DNA from: an uncultured Ruminococcus sp. | GTDB taxonomy: Bacteria; Bacillota; Clostridia; Oscillospirales; Ruminococcaceae | Assembly: GCA_910579835.1 (NCBI GenBank) | Contig: CAJTWQ010000001.1 | Location: 62,001 to 126,000, forward strand | Direction of reading: 5' to 3' | DNA length: 64,000 bases | Shown: piece after piece, positions 32,518 through 41,686 of the stretch | Layout of the letters: every line of letters begins with the position of its first letter | Numbering within the stretch: the stretch's first letter is position 1 | The notes under the pieces: model-generated | The model's input: only the letters and a program-made list of their open reading frames with translations | Databases searched by the model: none | What the model was told of the DNA's origin: nothing | Program-made: the position numbers and the translations under genes

Positions 32518-32850
32518 GTCTTTTTGCAATGATTTTTCAAATTTCTTGCACTTTAACATATATAGAGGCAATTTTTTGTCATTTCCTACAAACTTACCGG
32601 CGGTGCGGGTCTCGGCTGCCATTTCGACCGTTGCTTCTGCTGCGCAGGGTATCCTGATCGGTTCAGGCAGCCTCATTTCATGCAAGTTTTAACACTGCAT
32701 TTGTTATTTAACGGCACAGCAGCCCATGTCCGCATGTATGAGAATACAAAATGCAGATGATTTATGCAAAGGTTTTATCAAATCCTGGTTAGAACAATTT
32801 TTATCTTTAATAAATAAATGCTGTTTCTGGTAATTAAATCTCAAAAAAAG
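32518..32850. other. Intergenic stretch with a GC-rich island, no certain gene
   Basis: Most of this 330-bp gap between divergent promoters is AT-rich, but 32590-32690 is clearly richer in G and C. It is open on both strands: a plus-strand frame ending at a TAA near 32692 reads LPAVRVSAAISTVASAAQG, and a minus-strand frame of 56 codons (32506-32676) begins MRLPEPIRIPCAAEATVEMA. Neither has a good ribosome binding site. It may be the remnant of a lost gene or a structured RNA. Confidence 0.35.
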
Positions 32851-32879
32851 GTGACAAATTCATTTAAATGTGATATAAT
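32851..32879 (+). promoter_or_regulatory. Promoter of the flippase gene
   Basis: GTGACA at 32851-32856, 17 bp, TATAAT at 32874-32879 with TG extension. The start near 32886 leaves a very short leader. Confidence 0.75.
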
Positions 32880-32905
32880 GGTAAAATAGGAGCGTGATAA
32901 ACAAA

Positions 32906-34336
32906 ATGGATAAATATAAAAAGCTTGCGTTCAATACTATGATCTTTGCCATAGGAAGCTTTGGTTCAAAATTCCTTGTAATTCTTCTTACCAGGCTATA
33001 TACGAATAATATTAGTCCTGCGGACAGCAGCACCAAGGAGCTTCTTGAAATTACCGCCAATTTCCTGTTGCCGATCTTCACATTCTCAATGACCGAGGCA
33101 ATAATACGCTATGGTCTGGATAACAAGTACGACAAGGGGCAGGTCTTTACCACCGCCAGTGTACTCAACAGCGCCGGTCTGCTGCTGATGTTGATTGTCT
33201 CACCGCTGCTGAAGCTTATTTCCATCCTCGATTTCATTGACGGCTACACCATACTGCTGCTGATATATGTCTGCACCTCTGCTTTCAGATCGCTGTGTTC
33301 GCAGTTTGTCCGGGCAAAGGGCATGGTTAAGCTTTTTTCTCTGGACGGAATCCTTGCTACTTTGACGCTTTTCATTTTCAACATCATATTTATCTCCAAC
33401 TTCCATTGGGGAGTCAAGGGGTTCATGCTTGCAGTAATCCTTTCCGATTTCTGCTCTGCGGTATTTCTGTTTGTTGTGGCAAGACTCCACACAAATCTGA
33501 ACATCCGTTATTACAATAAAAAGCTCGCTTCCAGTATGATGCGTTTTGCTGTTCCGCTGATTCCCACAGTCGTTATGTGGGTTATTACCGGATTTTCCGA
33601 CCGGCTTTTTATACGTTACATGCACAGCGACAAGGTCGCACTCGGACAGGGTGCAGCCGGAATCTACGGCTATGCAACAAAGATTCCCAACCTTATATCA
33701 ATGGTTTCCACGATCTTTTTTCAGGCATGGAATATGTCGGCAATCATGGAAAACGATTCCAAGGACAGAAGTAAGTTCTACGAAAAGGTTTACGGTGCCT
33801 ACGAGGCTCTGCTTTTTATTGCCTCTGCCTGTTTGATTGCCGGAGTACACATTGTTACGCCTTTTTTTGTAAGCACTAAGAACTTCGGTGAATATGGCAG
33901 CGTCTATATTTATACGCCGGTTCTTGTCATTGCCGCGCTGTTCATGTGTCTTGATCAGTTTCTCAGCAGTATATATACAGCTACCAAACATACAAAAAAT
34001 TCTTTCTGGACAAGCTTTGCCGCTAGTATGACAAATATTGTTCTCAACTTTTTCCTCATTCCTGAATGGGGAATCCAAGGAGCTTCAATCGCCACATTCC
34101 TTAGTTATTATCTTTGCTTTTGGGCAAGAATGATAGATGCAAGATATTACGTTCCTTTCCGCTGGAACAGTATCAATTCGCTGTTTAATACTATCGCCCT
34201 GATCCTTATGTGCTGGATTATAATTTCAAAGCCTGCACTATATGTTCTCTGGATCCTTGCGCTGTTCGCTTTCGTTATCTGGAGTAACTATAGATCCCTC
34301 CTTGAAACCGCTAAAAAACTCCTTAACAGAAGATAA
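32906..34336 (+). CDS. Polysaccharide flippase (MATE/MOP superfamily, Wzx-like)
   Basis: The protein has about 476 residues with 12 to 14 hydrophobic segments. It starts with KKLAFNTMIFAIGSFGSKFLV, the usual opening of oligosaccharide flippases, and contains GVKGFMLAVILSDFC and a late GIQGASIATFLSYYLCFW. Such proteins move lipid-linked sugars across the membrane for capsule or wall glycopolymers. A GTG at 32894 is in frame but only one base after AGGAG; ATG 32906 is preferred. No glycosyltransferase genes are beside it, so it is an isolated flippase gene. Confidence 0.9.
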   Translation: MDKYKKLAFNTMIFAIGSFGSKFLVILLTRLYTNNISPADSSTKELLEITANFLLPIFTFSMTEAIIRYGLDNKYDKGQVFTTASVLNSAGLLLMLIVSPLLKLISILDFIDGYTILLLIYVCTSAFRSLCSQFVRAKGMVKLFSLDGILATLTLFIFNIIFISNFHWGVKGFMLAVILSDFCSAVFLFVVARLHTNLNIRYYNKKLASSMMRFAVPLIPTVVMWVITGFSDRLFIRYMHSDKVALGQGAAGIYGYATKIPNLISMVSTIFFQAWNMSAIMENDSKDRSKFYEKVYGAYEALLFIASACLIAGVHIVTPFFVSTKNFGEYGSVYIYTPVLVIAALFMCLDQFLSSIYTATKHTKNSFWTSFAASMTNIVLNFFLIPEWGIQGASIATFLSYYLCFWARMIDARYYVPFRWNSINSLFNTIALILMCWIIISKPALYVLWILALFAFVIWSNYRSLLETAKKLLNRR

Positions 34337-34339
34337 CAA

Positions 34340-34369
34340 GAAACTCCGCCGATAAAACGGCGGAGTTTC
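34340..34369 (+). terminator. Hairpin after the flippase gene
   Basis: A perfect 12-bp stem (34340-34351 with 34358-34369, loop ATAAAA). No T-tract follows, so it may protect the 3' end or act as a weak terminator. Confidence 0.55.
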
Positions 34370-34443
34370 AGCTTGTGGAAAAAAACAATTTTTAATTGGA
34401 CTCTCCTTAAAAAAACACTATTGAAAATATGGTTTTATCAACG

Positions 34444-34485
34444 ATCAGAGCGTATCATATAAAGTTTATATTAATGCGCTCTGAT
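34444..34485. repeat. 42-bp imperfect palindrome
   Basis: ATCAGAGCG and CGCTCTGAT form the ends of a 42-bp near-palindrome between two convergent genes. The end AGAGCGT resembles that of elements D and E, so it may be a minimal relative of those repeats. Confidence 0.5.
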
Positions 34486-34493
34486 ATTATTCA

Positions 34494-34778
34494 TCACTTT
34501 ACGGCAAGAGCCTTTTCAAGCCAGACGTTGGCAATGTCAAGAGCCTCGTAAAGACCGCATTCTTTTTCAGTATTCTTTACAAAAGCTTTCATAGGGTCGG
34601 ATGTCTCTGTAGACATCTGGATAACTCTCACCTTTGAAGCGGTTTTTATATTATCCACATCCCTGACGGCAAGAATCTGGATCCATATTACATAGGGGTC
34701 TGCCATATATCCATAGTAAAGTTCGCTGCCTTTTCTCACCAGCGGATACCCCTTATACATTAAAAATTTTTCGTTCAT
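34494..34778 (-). CDS. Small conserved-looking protein of unknown function
   Basis: A 94-residue protein from ATG 34778, which follows a GGAGGT site by 10 nt. The first part MNEKFLMYKGYPLVRKG and YYGYMADPYVIWIQIL looks like a small beta sheet; the C-terminal part is helical (ALDIANVWLEKALAV). I do not recognise its function. It lies 26 nt after the DUF4340 gene, so it belongs to the Gld-type operon. Confidence 0.7.
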   Translation of the reverse strand: MNEKFLMYKGYPLVRKGSELYYGYMADPYVIWIQILAVRDVDNIKTASKVRVIQMSTETSDPMKAFVKNTEKECGLYEALDIANVWLEKALAVK

Positions 34779-34804
34779 TATTACATTTACCTCCGTCAAA
34801 AATA

Positions 34805-36328
34805 TTATTTCCATGTTGAGAGAAATTCTTCTCCTGTTTCAAGTCTTTTTATATTTTCAATAAGATTATCAACATACGTTCGGCTTCCAAAAAATCTGCA
34901 TTCCCCGTCCACAGTAATCAGAACGGTCAGCGGAGAATACTCGTAAAAAGCGACCTTCTGCGTTGTGTTAAGATAACCGTCCGAATAGCTGATCTCAACA
35001 AGGGGGGGAGCTCCGGAAAGCTTTTCATTAAACGCCAAATCTTCTGCATCTGCGTCCAGAACGTATTTATAGAAAAGTCTGAAACGCTCGTAATCTATGT
35101 CATTGCCGTTAAGAGTGGCTGTAAAATCTTCAGAGCTGTTGTTTTCGCCGTTCGGGTCGATGGGAGCGAGTATAAACTGCTTTGACTCTCCCGTGCCGAG
35201 CTTAATGGAAAGCTCGGTGAGATTCCATACAGTGCTGCCGACTATTCTGGGCGAAGCAATATCTACGGGCTTTACCGTTGACCATACCGCCTTTTCCTCG
35301 GACAAAGTATAGATTACATTGCCGTCTTCAAACATTGCATAGCAGAATTGTCCGTCATCCTCATTTGACTGCATTTTGCTAAACAGCAGAACGTAGTCGT
35401 TTCCGTCGTCGCATTTCATTTCTGTGCGACAGAACGGCTTGTCAAGACCGGCATTTTTCTTGTCAGTATCGGTACAGAGGTAGGAGTAAATATCGTCGGC
35501 TGTCAGTCCGAACATTCCGTGGGTGATTTTAGAGGACTGCTCAACCGAAAGATATGCTTTTATCGGCTCGACCATTTCGTGTGTAGCAAACGTTCCTCCC
35601 GCATTGCTGTCCGAGGTCGTTTCGTTTGATTCAAGAACTATCCTGTAATCAAGATCTTCTCTTTCCAGCGTCAGCGTTCCAACTATGGGCATTTCGTCAT
35701 CCGGCGGCGATTCGAGCAGAGTTTTGTTTATAAAATCCTTAACGGACTTGCTGTAATTGGAAAAACGGCTGTTTTCAACAAGATATACAGCGCTGCTTCC
35801 CTCTACCCTGAAATATGAGGTTGCGGTATTTCCAGGGTTTTTAATTCCCACATAATATTTAACCGTTTTTCCCGATTCGAACGTCATCTCGGCAGAAATT
35901 TCCGGATCGTCAAGGCCGTATTTTGAAAAATCGTTACAGTTTTCAGCAATAATTCCGGCAGATTCAAGTCCATTCACATTATTGACAATGGTTGCGATCA
36001 TCCCTGTTTCCATATTAAGCTCTTCGCAGCCCTTGATATTGTACTTTGCTGCTGTTTCTCCCGAAGGATGCTCGGTCATAATAACATCGTATTCATCGCT
36101 GCGGTTCTTAACATGGACCTTTGCGACCGCACTCTTTTCCGTTCCATCGTCGGCAACAAGCACAACACCGCTGCCTTCCGCTGCTGTTGCTTCCTCCGAT
36201 GCTGGCTGACTGCCGCTGTCGGAATTATCGTTTCCGGACTTATCCGTAAGCTTCATCGCAGCCAGACCTCCTCCAAGCACTGCAAGCACGCTGCCCAGAG
36301 CGATTATTCCTTTAACCTCTTTTTTCAT
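34805..36328 (-). CDS. DUF4340-type membrane-anchored protein
   Basis: The 507-residue protein has one N-terminal transmembrane helix (residues about 4-26), a Ser/Asp/Glu linker, and a large extracytoplasmic part. It includes SKYGLDDPEISAEMTFESG followed by YYVGIKNPGNTATSYFRVEG and VYLVENSRF, the pattern of DUF4340 domains, seen at least once and probably twice. Such proteins are encoded next to GldG-like genes. The gene overlaps gldG-like gene 36325 by 4 nt. The role is likely structural or regulatory for the ABC system. Confidence 0.82.
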   Translation of the reverse strand: MKKEVKGIIALGSVLAVLGGGLAAMKLTDKSGNDNSDSGSQPASEEATAAEGSGVVLVADDGTEKSAVAKVHVKNRSDEYDVIMTEHPSGETAAKYNIKGCEELNMETGMIATIVNNVNGLESAGIIAENCNDFSKYGLDDPEISAEMTFESGKTVKYYVGIKNPGNTATSYFRVEGSSAVYLVENSRFSNYSKSVKDFINKTLLESPPDDEMPIVGTLTLEREDLDYRIVLESNETTSDSNAGGTFATHEMVEPIKAYLSVEQSSKITHGMFGLTADDIYSYLCTDTDKKNAGLDKPFCRTEMKCDDGNDYVLLFSKMQSNEDDGQFCYAMFEDGNVIYTLSEEKAVWSTVKPVDIASPRIVGSTVWNLTELSIKLGTGESKQFILAPIDPNGENNSSEDFTATLNGNDIDYERFRLFYKYVLDADAEDLAFNEKLSGAPPLVEISYSDGYLNTTQKVAFYEYSPLTVLITVDGECRFFGSRTYVDNLIENIKRLETGEEFLSTWK

Positions 36329-37980
36329 CGGTTTCTTCTCCTTATGAGTACGGCAAGACCAGCCAGCGCAACGGCTGCGGAAACGGCGATTATTACGATC
36401 TTTATCACCTTTGATTCAGCGGGTGAAGGAGCAATATAATTCTGCTGAATAGATTTTTCCGGTATAACAGCCTGTACTTCTTTGTCGTTGGCGATATTCA
36501 GGATATTAACGACGGCGTTGGCGTTGTTGTAGGTTCCTGTCTGCTGGATATACTCCTTTTTGAACATATCGCTGCTGCCAAACACGATAACACGGCTTGA
36601 AAGTACGTTGTACTGGTCAACAGTATCCTGAATGCTTCTTTTAGATATAGCCGCGCCAAGCCTCTGCCCCATAGTTACATCGTTTTCAGTTCCTTCTGCT
36701 ATAGAAATGGTGTAAGCCTGGGGAGACGATGCGAGAACGGGCGTGGTCTTATTCTGGTTGTTCTTGTTGAGGAGCAAAATTGATCTCGTCATAGGGGCAA
36801 GTATCGGCAGAGAATCGTTGGGAAGAGTGCCCACAGAATCCTTGTCGCCCACAAAAAGCATGATATTGCGCGGATCGCTGCCCATATAATATGTTTCGTC
36901 CACAATTCCTCTTTTTTCTATCTCCAGACTCCAGTCGGAAAGAAATTCGTCGAGATTAGGCGAATCAATATTCGTCAGGCTGGGGATATACACAAGATTC
37001 TTGCCGTATTTTTCGTTGTTGTAGAGAAAGTCCTGAATTTTTTCTATGCTTTCGTTTGTAAGATCGTTCATCGGCATAGGAAGAACGAGCATATCGTATT
37101 TTTCGGTATCGAGACTGTCCTTTATAATATCTATGTCCGTGCATTCATAGCCGTTTTTGCTGAGAAGCTCGTCTTTTATCGAGGCTGCTTTTGCAGCGTC
37201 GTCTGTGCTGTAGATATTTTGTCCGTTAGCCGTATTAATGAAAGCGGTTTTGATAATATTTGTATCCACAACGTTCATAATATCGGATGTAAGCCTGCTT
37301 TCTCCGGCAAAAACAAGAGCGAAAGTATTGTTCTTCATCGCGGCCTCGTCAACGGCAAGCATTCCGACTATATTATCAGCAGAAAGAACTCTTACGTTAT
37401 CGCCGGAAGAGATTACTATGTTTTCCTTGGTGATCTCTCCGCCGCTGTAATTAGCCTGATATTTATTAATGGAATCGGGGTCGACGCTGAGATCGACATA
37501 TTTTACGGTAACGCTGCCCTTGCCGTCTCCCTGTCTTGAGTACATTTCGTATTTTTCAAGGATAACAGGGATCATATCGTAAGGCACGTCAATACTTTCA
37601 TTGTAATTGGTTCCGTAATACTGATTCATCATACGCAGCTGATAACTCCAGTTATTGGAATAGAGCTCTGATAAGGTATCAAAGGAACTTTTCGGCATAG
37701 TCACAAGAATATCAACATCCTTGTCCAGATTTTTGAGAACGTCTATAGTTTCACCGCTGAGGTCGTATCTTTTGTCGCCGGTCAGATCAATTTTCATTGG
37801 ACGGCGCTTTTCCATTTCGCCAGCCATAATATTTATCACTGCCACGATAGCCACAACGATTATTATGGTGATAACGGACATTGAACCGTATTTTATTTTC
37901 TTTATTCCGCCTGCCTTTTTGGCGGCGTCTTCGGCGGAATCATGCACTTTTGTTTCGTCTGTGATTTCTTTTTTCTTCAT
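36325..37980 (-). CDS. GldG-like ABC-associated protein
   Basis: The 551-residue protein has an N-terminal helix (SVITIIIVVAIVAVINIMAG), a large outside domain with LTGDKRYDLSGETIDVLKNL (typical opening of GldG/ABC-2 auxiliary proteins), and a C-terminal helix (KIVIIAVSAAVALAGLAVLI) followed by an RRRNR tail. In Bacteroidetes GldG works with GldA and GldF in gliding motility, but the same trio is common in non-gliding gut Firmicutes, where the job is unknown. The gene starts 29 nt after the permease gene. Confidence 0.88.
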   Translation of the reverse strand: MKKKEITDETKVHDSAEDAAKKAGGIKKIKYGSMSVITIIIVVAIVAVINIMAGEMEKRRPMKIDLTGDKRYDLSGETIDVLKNLDKDVDILVTMPKSSFDTLSELYSNNWSYQLRMMNQYYGTNYNESIDVPYDMIPVILEKYEMYSRQGDGKGSVTVKYVDLSVDPDSINKYQANYSGGEITKENIVISSGDNVRVLSADNIVGMLAVDEAAMKNNTFALVFAGESRLTSDIMNVVDTNIIKTAFINTANGQNIYSTDDAAKAASIKDELLSKNGYECTDIDIIKDSLDTEKYDMLVLPMPMNDLTNESIEKIQDFLYNNEKYGKNLVYIPSLTNIDSPNLDEFLSDWSLEIEKRGIVDETYYMGSDPRNIMLFVGDKDSVGTLPNDSLPILAPMTRSILLLNKNNQNKTTPVLASSPQAYTISIAEGTENDVTMGQRLGAAISKRSIQDTVDQYNVLSSRVIVFGSSDMFKKEYIQQTGTYNNANAVVNILNIANDKEVQAVIPEKSIQQNYIAPSPAESKVIKIVIIAVSAAVALAGLAVLIRRRNR

Positions 37981-38009
37981 GATATATCATACCTTCCTTT
38001 CATTTGTTA

Positions 38010-38717
38010 TCAGCTCCAGCGTCTCTTCTCCATAACTCTTACGGTAAAGAAATTAAAGAGAAACGCCGTGCTCAGGAAGAAAAGAATACTTGACATACTG
38101 AAAACGCCTTTGGTAAATTCAAAATATCTTGTACGGAAAGACAGAGCCGTCAGAAAATCATGGATCTTATTGTTAGATACCCTGATAAGCAGCGTTTCGT
38201 CAAAGAAGTAGAATATCAGCATTACCACAAAGCTTACAACAGCGGCAGCCATTTGATTTTCGGTAAGAGAGGATACGAAAACGCCTATTGCAATAAACGC
38301 GGCTCCCAGAAAAAGCATAGCGGTAAAGTTGCCGATAAGCGACGCCCATACAACGCTGCCAAGATATTTTAGTATAAGAGCGTAGACGAAAATAATGCAT
38401 TCTGCGATCACAAAGAGAGTGAATGCAGCCAGATATTTTCCCAGAACAATTTCCCACAGGTTTATAGGAGCCGTAAGCAGCCCCTGATCCGTCCTGTTTT
38501 TCTTTTCCTCGCTCAGCAGTCTCATGGTGAGAACGGGGATAAGGAAAATGAACATAATGAACATACTTGCAAACATCGGAGAAGTGTCCGATATTCCCGA
38601 CTCAATTACATCGGTATAGAAGTAATATCCGGAAAAGGCGTAGAATACGGTAAGAAAAACATATCCAAGACCGGATGTAAAAAACGAACTCATTTCACGT
38701 CTGTATATAGCACCCAT
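38010..38717 (-). CDS. ABC-2 type permease, GldF-like
   Basis: A 235-residue membrane protein with six hydrophobic helices. MGAIYRREMSSFFTSGLGYV at the start and LSEEKKNRTDQGLLTAPI in the first loop are typical for ABC-2 permeases of the GldF/NosY kind. The start shares one base with the stop of the ATPase gene (TAATG), so the two are coupled. Confidence 0.9.
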   Translation of the reverse strand: MGAIYRREMSSFFTSGLGYVFLTVFYAFSGYYFYTDVIESGISDTSPMFASMFIMFIFLIPVLTMRLLSEEKKNRTDQGLLTAPINLWEIVLGKYLAAFTLFVIAECIIFVYALILKYLGSVVWASLIGNFTAMLFLGAAFIAIGVFVSSLTENQMAAAVVSFVVMLIFYFFDETLLIRVSNNKIHDFLTALSFRTRYFEFTKGVFSMSSILFFLSTAFLFNFFTVRVMEKRRWS

Positions 38718-39817
38718 TATTTTTCACCTCCTGCCGATTCCGCTTCGTCCGGTTTTGATTCTTCGGACTTTTTCTCATCGGAAGCGTCGTCTTCGCTGCT
38801 GTTATTAGTTACAAGATTTATTCTGGGACGCGGCTTCTTTTCCTTTTTTTCATTGTTCAGATCAATATGCTCGCCCATTGTTATTTTAAGGAAGATGTCC
38901 TCAAGGGTCAGGTCGGACAACTGAAGCATCATGATATTCCAGTCATTTTCCCGGCATACTTTATTTATCTCACGGCGAACGTCGGTCTTGCCGTCTGTTT
39001 CAATATCGTAATCATAAATTCCTTTTTCACGCTCCATATCGGCACGAACGTATTTTACGCCGTTTATACTGCGCAGAACGGATGTGATCTTCTCTTTATC
39101 CGCAGAAGTATGCGTTTCACCCTCGATGCGGAGCGTCATCTTGTGCTCGTTGGTGATATTTTTTGCAATTTCATCGGCTGTGCCGTCAGCGGCCACTGTT
39201 CCTTTATTGATAATGATTATCCTGTCGCATACAGCCTGAATTTCAGGCAGTATATGGGATGAAAGGATAACCGTATGCTTCTTGCCCAGCTTTTTTATCA
39301 GCGATCTTATCTCAATTATCTGATTGGGGTCAAGACCTACGGTAGGCTCGTCAAGAATAAGCACCGGCGGATTATTTATAAGCGCCTGCGCCAGACCTAC
39401 TCTCTGCTTGTAGCCCTTTGAAAGATTTCTGATAACCCGTTTCCGAACGTCCGTTATCTTGCATAGACCGCATACATCTTCAAGATGCGCTCTTCTCGGA
39501 AGTTTGCACTTTTTCAGGTCAAACATAAAATTGAGATATGCGTCAACTGTCATATCAAAATAAAGAGGCGGTATCTCCGGCAGATAGCCGATATTTGCTT
39601 TTGCCTCCTTAGGCTGTTCAAGAATATCCTTTCCGTTTATAAGGATATGTCCAGACGTTGACGAAATATATCCCGTAAGCATATTCATAGTCGTAGATTT
39701 TCCGGCTCCGTTGGGGCCGAGGAATCCCAGAATCTCTCCCTTTTCGACCGTAAAGCTTATATCGTTTACAGCAAGCTTGTCACCGTATCTTTTCGTAAGG
39801 TTTTTAACCTCTATCAT
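38717..39817 (-). CDS. ABC transporter ATP-binding protein, GldA-like
   Basis: The 366-residue protein has an intact nucleotide-binding domain: Walker A GPNGAGKST near residue 35, Q-loop, signature LSKGYKQRVGLAQAL near 135, and Walker B VLILDEPTVGLDP. A second part (from about 225) has EHKMTLRIEGE and resembles the C-terminal domain of drug or lipid exporters of this class. The last 35 residues are a Lys/Glu/Ser-rich tail. It leads the operon gldA-F-G-DUF4340-hyp. The substrate is unknown. Confidence 0.92.
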   Translation of the reverse strand: MIEVKNLTKRYGDKLAVNDISFTVEKGEILGFLGPNGAGKSTTMNMLTGYISSTSGHILINGKDILEQPKEAKANIGYLPEIPPLYFDMTVDAYLNFMFDLKKCKLPRRAHLEDVCGLCKITDVRKRVIRNLSKGYKQRVGLAQALINNPPVLILDEPTVGLDPNQIIEIRSLIKKLGKKHTVILSSHILPEIQAVCDRIIIINKGTVAADGTADEIAKNITNEHKMTLRIEGETHTSADKEKITSVLRSINGVKYVRADMEREKGIYDYDIETDGKTDVRREINKVCRENDWNIMMLQLSDLTLEDIFLKITMGEHIDLNNEKKEKKPRPRINLVTNNSSEDDASDEKKSEESKPDEAESAGGEK

Positions 39818-39910
39818 TAGGTTTCCTCCTTAATTTTTCTTATGATATATATTAATAGTATCTCCACATTGTGAAAACACAGTGAAAATACTCTGAATTT
39901 TTCTGAATAT

Positions 39911-40783
39911 TTATTTATTGCTCAATAAACTATATGATATATCTTTTGAGATCTGCTCTTTAAGCTCTTCCAAGGAATTAAATTTCATCTCCGGACGTAT
40001 AAATCCACGCAGTTCAACGTTAAGTTCTCTGCCGTACAGATCACCCGTAAATCCAATAATATGAGTCTCTGCCAGAGGGGAAGAATCTCCGCCTATAGTC
40101 GGTTTCACGCCTATATTCGTCACCGATTCATAATGCCATCTTCCAATCAGTACCGACGAAGCGTACACCCCGAATTTCGGCACAAGCTGTCCATCATAAA
40201 AAAGCTGGTTCACTGTGGGAAAGTCAAGTGTCCTGCCGATCTGTCTGCCATGGACTATCCTGCCGGAGATCATATACGATCTGCCCAGCAGCTCTGCCGC
40301 CTCTGTCACATCGCCCTCACTGAGCAGACTGCGTATCCTGCCGGAGGAAACAGCCTTTCCACCGTAAAGAACATCCTCTGATACACGCACCTCAAAACCG
40401 TATTTTCTGCCCAGAGCAGCAAGCTCATTTATACCGCAGGAAGCATCTCTGCCAAAACGAAAATCCCTGCCGCAGGCTACAGAAGCAGCATTCAGCTTTC
40501 CGGCAATGATATTTTCTGCAAATTCACTGCCGCTCATATCTCGTATATCTGAAAAATTCTCGCTGAATATCTTTCTGATTCCCAGAGATTTTATAATAGC
40601 TGATTTTTGTTCATCGGTGTAGATATATTCGATAACCCGCCCCTGCTTTGTATGGAGGGATGTATTATTAAATGTGAAAACAGCAGAAAACTTGCTGTCC
40701 TCTGTTAGTTTCATGACCGCTCTGTGACCAAGGTGAACACCGTCGAATATACCCAGAGCAACGGATTTTTTTCTTCTCCGCAT
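39911..40783 (-). CDS. ribF: Bifunctional riboflavin kinase / FAD synthetase
   Basis: The protein converts riboflavin to FMN and FAD. It has 290 residues, slightly shorter than usual because the N-terminus starts just before GIFDGVHLGHRAVMKL, the FAD synthetase nucleotide-binding motif. ISSGRIRSLL-like SSGRIRSLLSEGDV follows near residue 150. The riboflavin kinase part has GRTLDFPTVNQ in place of the usual GRTIGFPTAN and TNIGVKPTIGG. The Gly to Asp change is notable, but the fold looks complete. It is the last gene of the rimP operon, 9 nt after truB. No terminator was recognised. Confidence 0.92.
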   Translation of the reverse strand: MRRRKKSVALGIFDGVHLGHRAVMKLTEDSKFSAVFTFNNTSLHTKQGRVIEYIYTDEQKSAIIKSLGIRKIFSENFSDIRDMSGSEFAENIIAGKLNAASVACGRDFRFGRDASCGINELAALGRKYGFEVRVSEDVLYGGKAVSSGRIRSLLSEGDVTEAAELLGRSYMISGRIVHGRQIGRTLDFPTVNQLFYDGQLVPKFGVYASSVLIGRWHYESVTNIGVKPTIGGDSSPLAETHIIGFTGDLYGRELNVELRGFIRPEMKFNSLEELKEQISKDISYSLLSNK

Positions 40784-40792
40784 AGTTTCACC

Positions 40793-41686
40793 TCAGTTAA
40801 AATTTTTTTCCACACGAAGCTCTCCGGCGTCACGGTCGATGACGGCGGTGCCGATAAAGCATTTGTCAGCGCTGTAAACGCTGTATCTGTCTGCATTGGG
40901 GCGAATGTTATTTATCCTGTTTGTATCAAGCTTAACGCCGCAGCGGTACATCCTGGTCTGTACCGGATTAAGGCGCAGCTTTGGCAGCGAATCGAATATC
41001 CGCTCAACGGGGATGATAAGCTCCTCTATTCTTCCATCGTCCCTTGCTTTCTGAATTTCCTCCAGGGTATAGCAGTCATTACAGTTAAATCCGCCGGAGC
41101 CTGTACGGATAAGGGACGTCATAATTCCTCCGCAGCCCAATTTTTCTCCGATGTCGTGAATGATAGTTCGGATATAAGTACCCTTTCCGCAGTGAACTTC
41201 CATAGTTCCCTCACGGATTTCGGCGCTGTATTCTGTGATACGCAGACTTTTTATTTCTGTTTCACGGGGCGTACGTTCAACTTCTATTCCTTGTCTTGCC
41301 AGATCGTAGAGACGCTTTCCTCCCACCTGAACCGCAGAGTACATAGGAGGAAGCTGCATGATACGTCCGGTGAATTTGGGGATTACGGCTTCAAGTTCTC
41401 CGCGGCTCACAGCCTTATCGGAAACAGACAGAATTTTTCCCGTAATATCCTGAGTGTCCGAGATTTCACCAAATCTGAATCCGGCGAGATAGCTTTTATC
41501 CGTATCCGGCATTATATCGCAGGCCTTGGTGGCAGTTCCTACAAAAACCGGCAGAACTCCGGTAGCCATGGGATCGAGAGTACCGCCGTGTCCGAGACGT
41601 CTTATCTGCAATATTCCGCGAAGCTTTGCAATAACGTCAAATGATGTGAAATCACATGGCTTGTTCACGCACAGGATACCGTTCAT
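40793..41686 (-). CDS. truB: tRNA pseudouridine(55) synthase TruB
   Basis: TruB makes pseudouridine 55 in the T-loop of tRNAs. From ATG 41686 it has 297 residues. It starts MNGILCVNKPCDFTSFDV and has the catalytic GHGGTLDPMATGVLPV (Asp is the nucleophile), the YSAVQVGGKRLYDLARQG motif and CGKGTYIRTIIHDIGEKL. The longer open frame to 41755 is not used, since AAAGG precedes the inner ATG and this start overlaps the nrnA stop by 4 nt. Confidence 0.95.
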   Translation of the reverse strand: MNGILCVNKPCDFTSFDVIAKLRGILQIRRLGHGGTLDPMATGVLPVFVGTATKACDIMPDTDKSYLAGFRFGEISDTQDITGKILSVSDKAVSRGELEAVIPKFTGRIMQLPPMYSAVQVGGKRLYDLARQGIEVERTPRETEIKSLRITEYSAEIREGTMEVHCGKGTYIRTIIHDIGEKLGCGGIMTSLIRTGSGGFNCNDCYTLEEIQKARDDGRIEELIIPVERIFDSLPKLRLNPVQTRMYRCGVKLDTNRINNIRPNADRYSVYSADKCFIGTAVIDRDAGELRVEKNFN

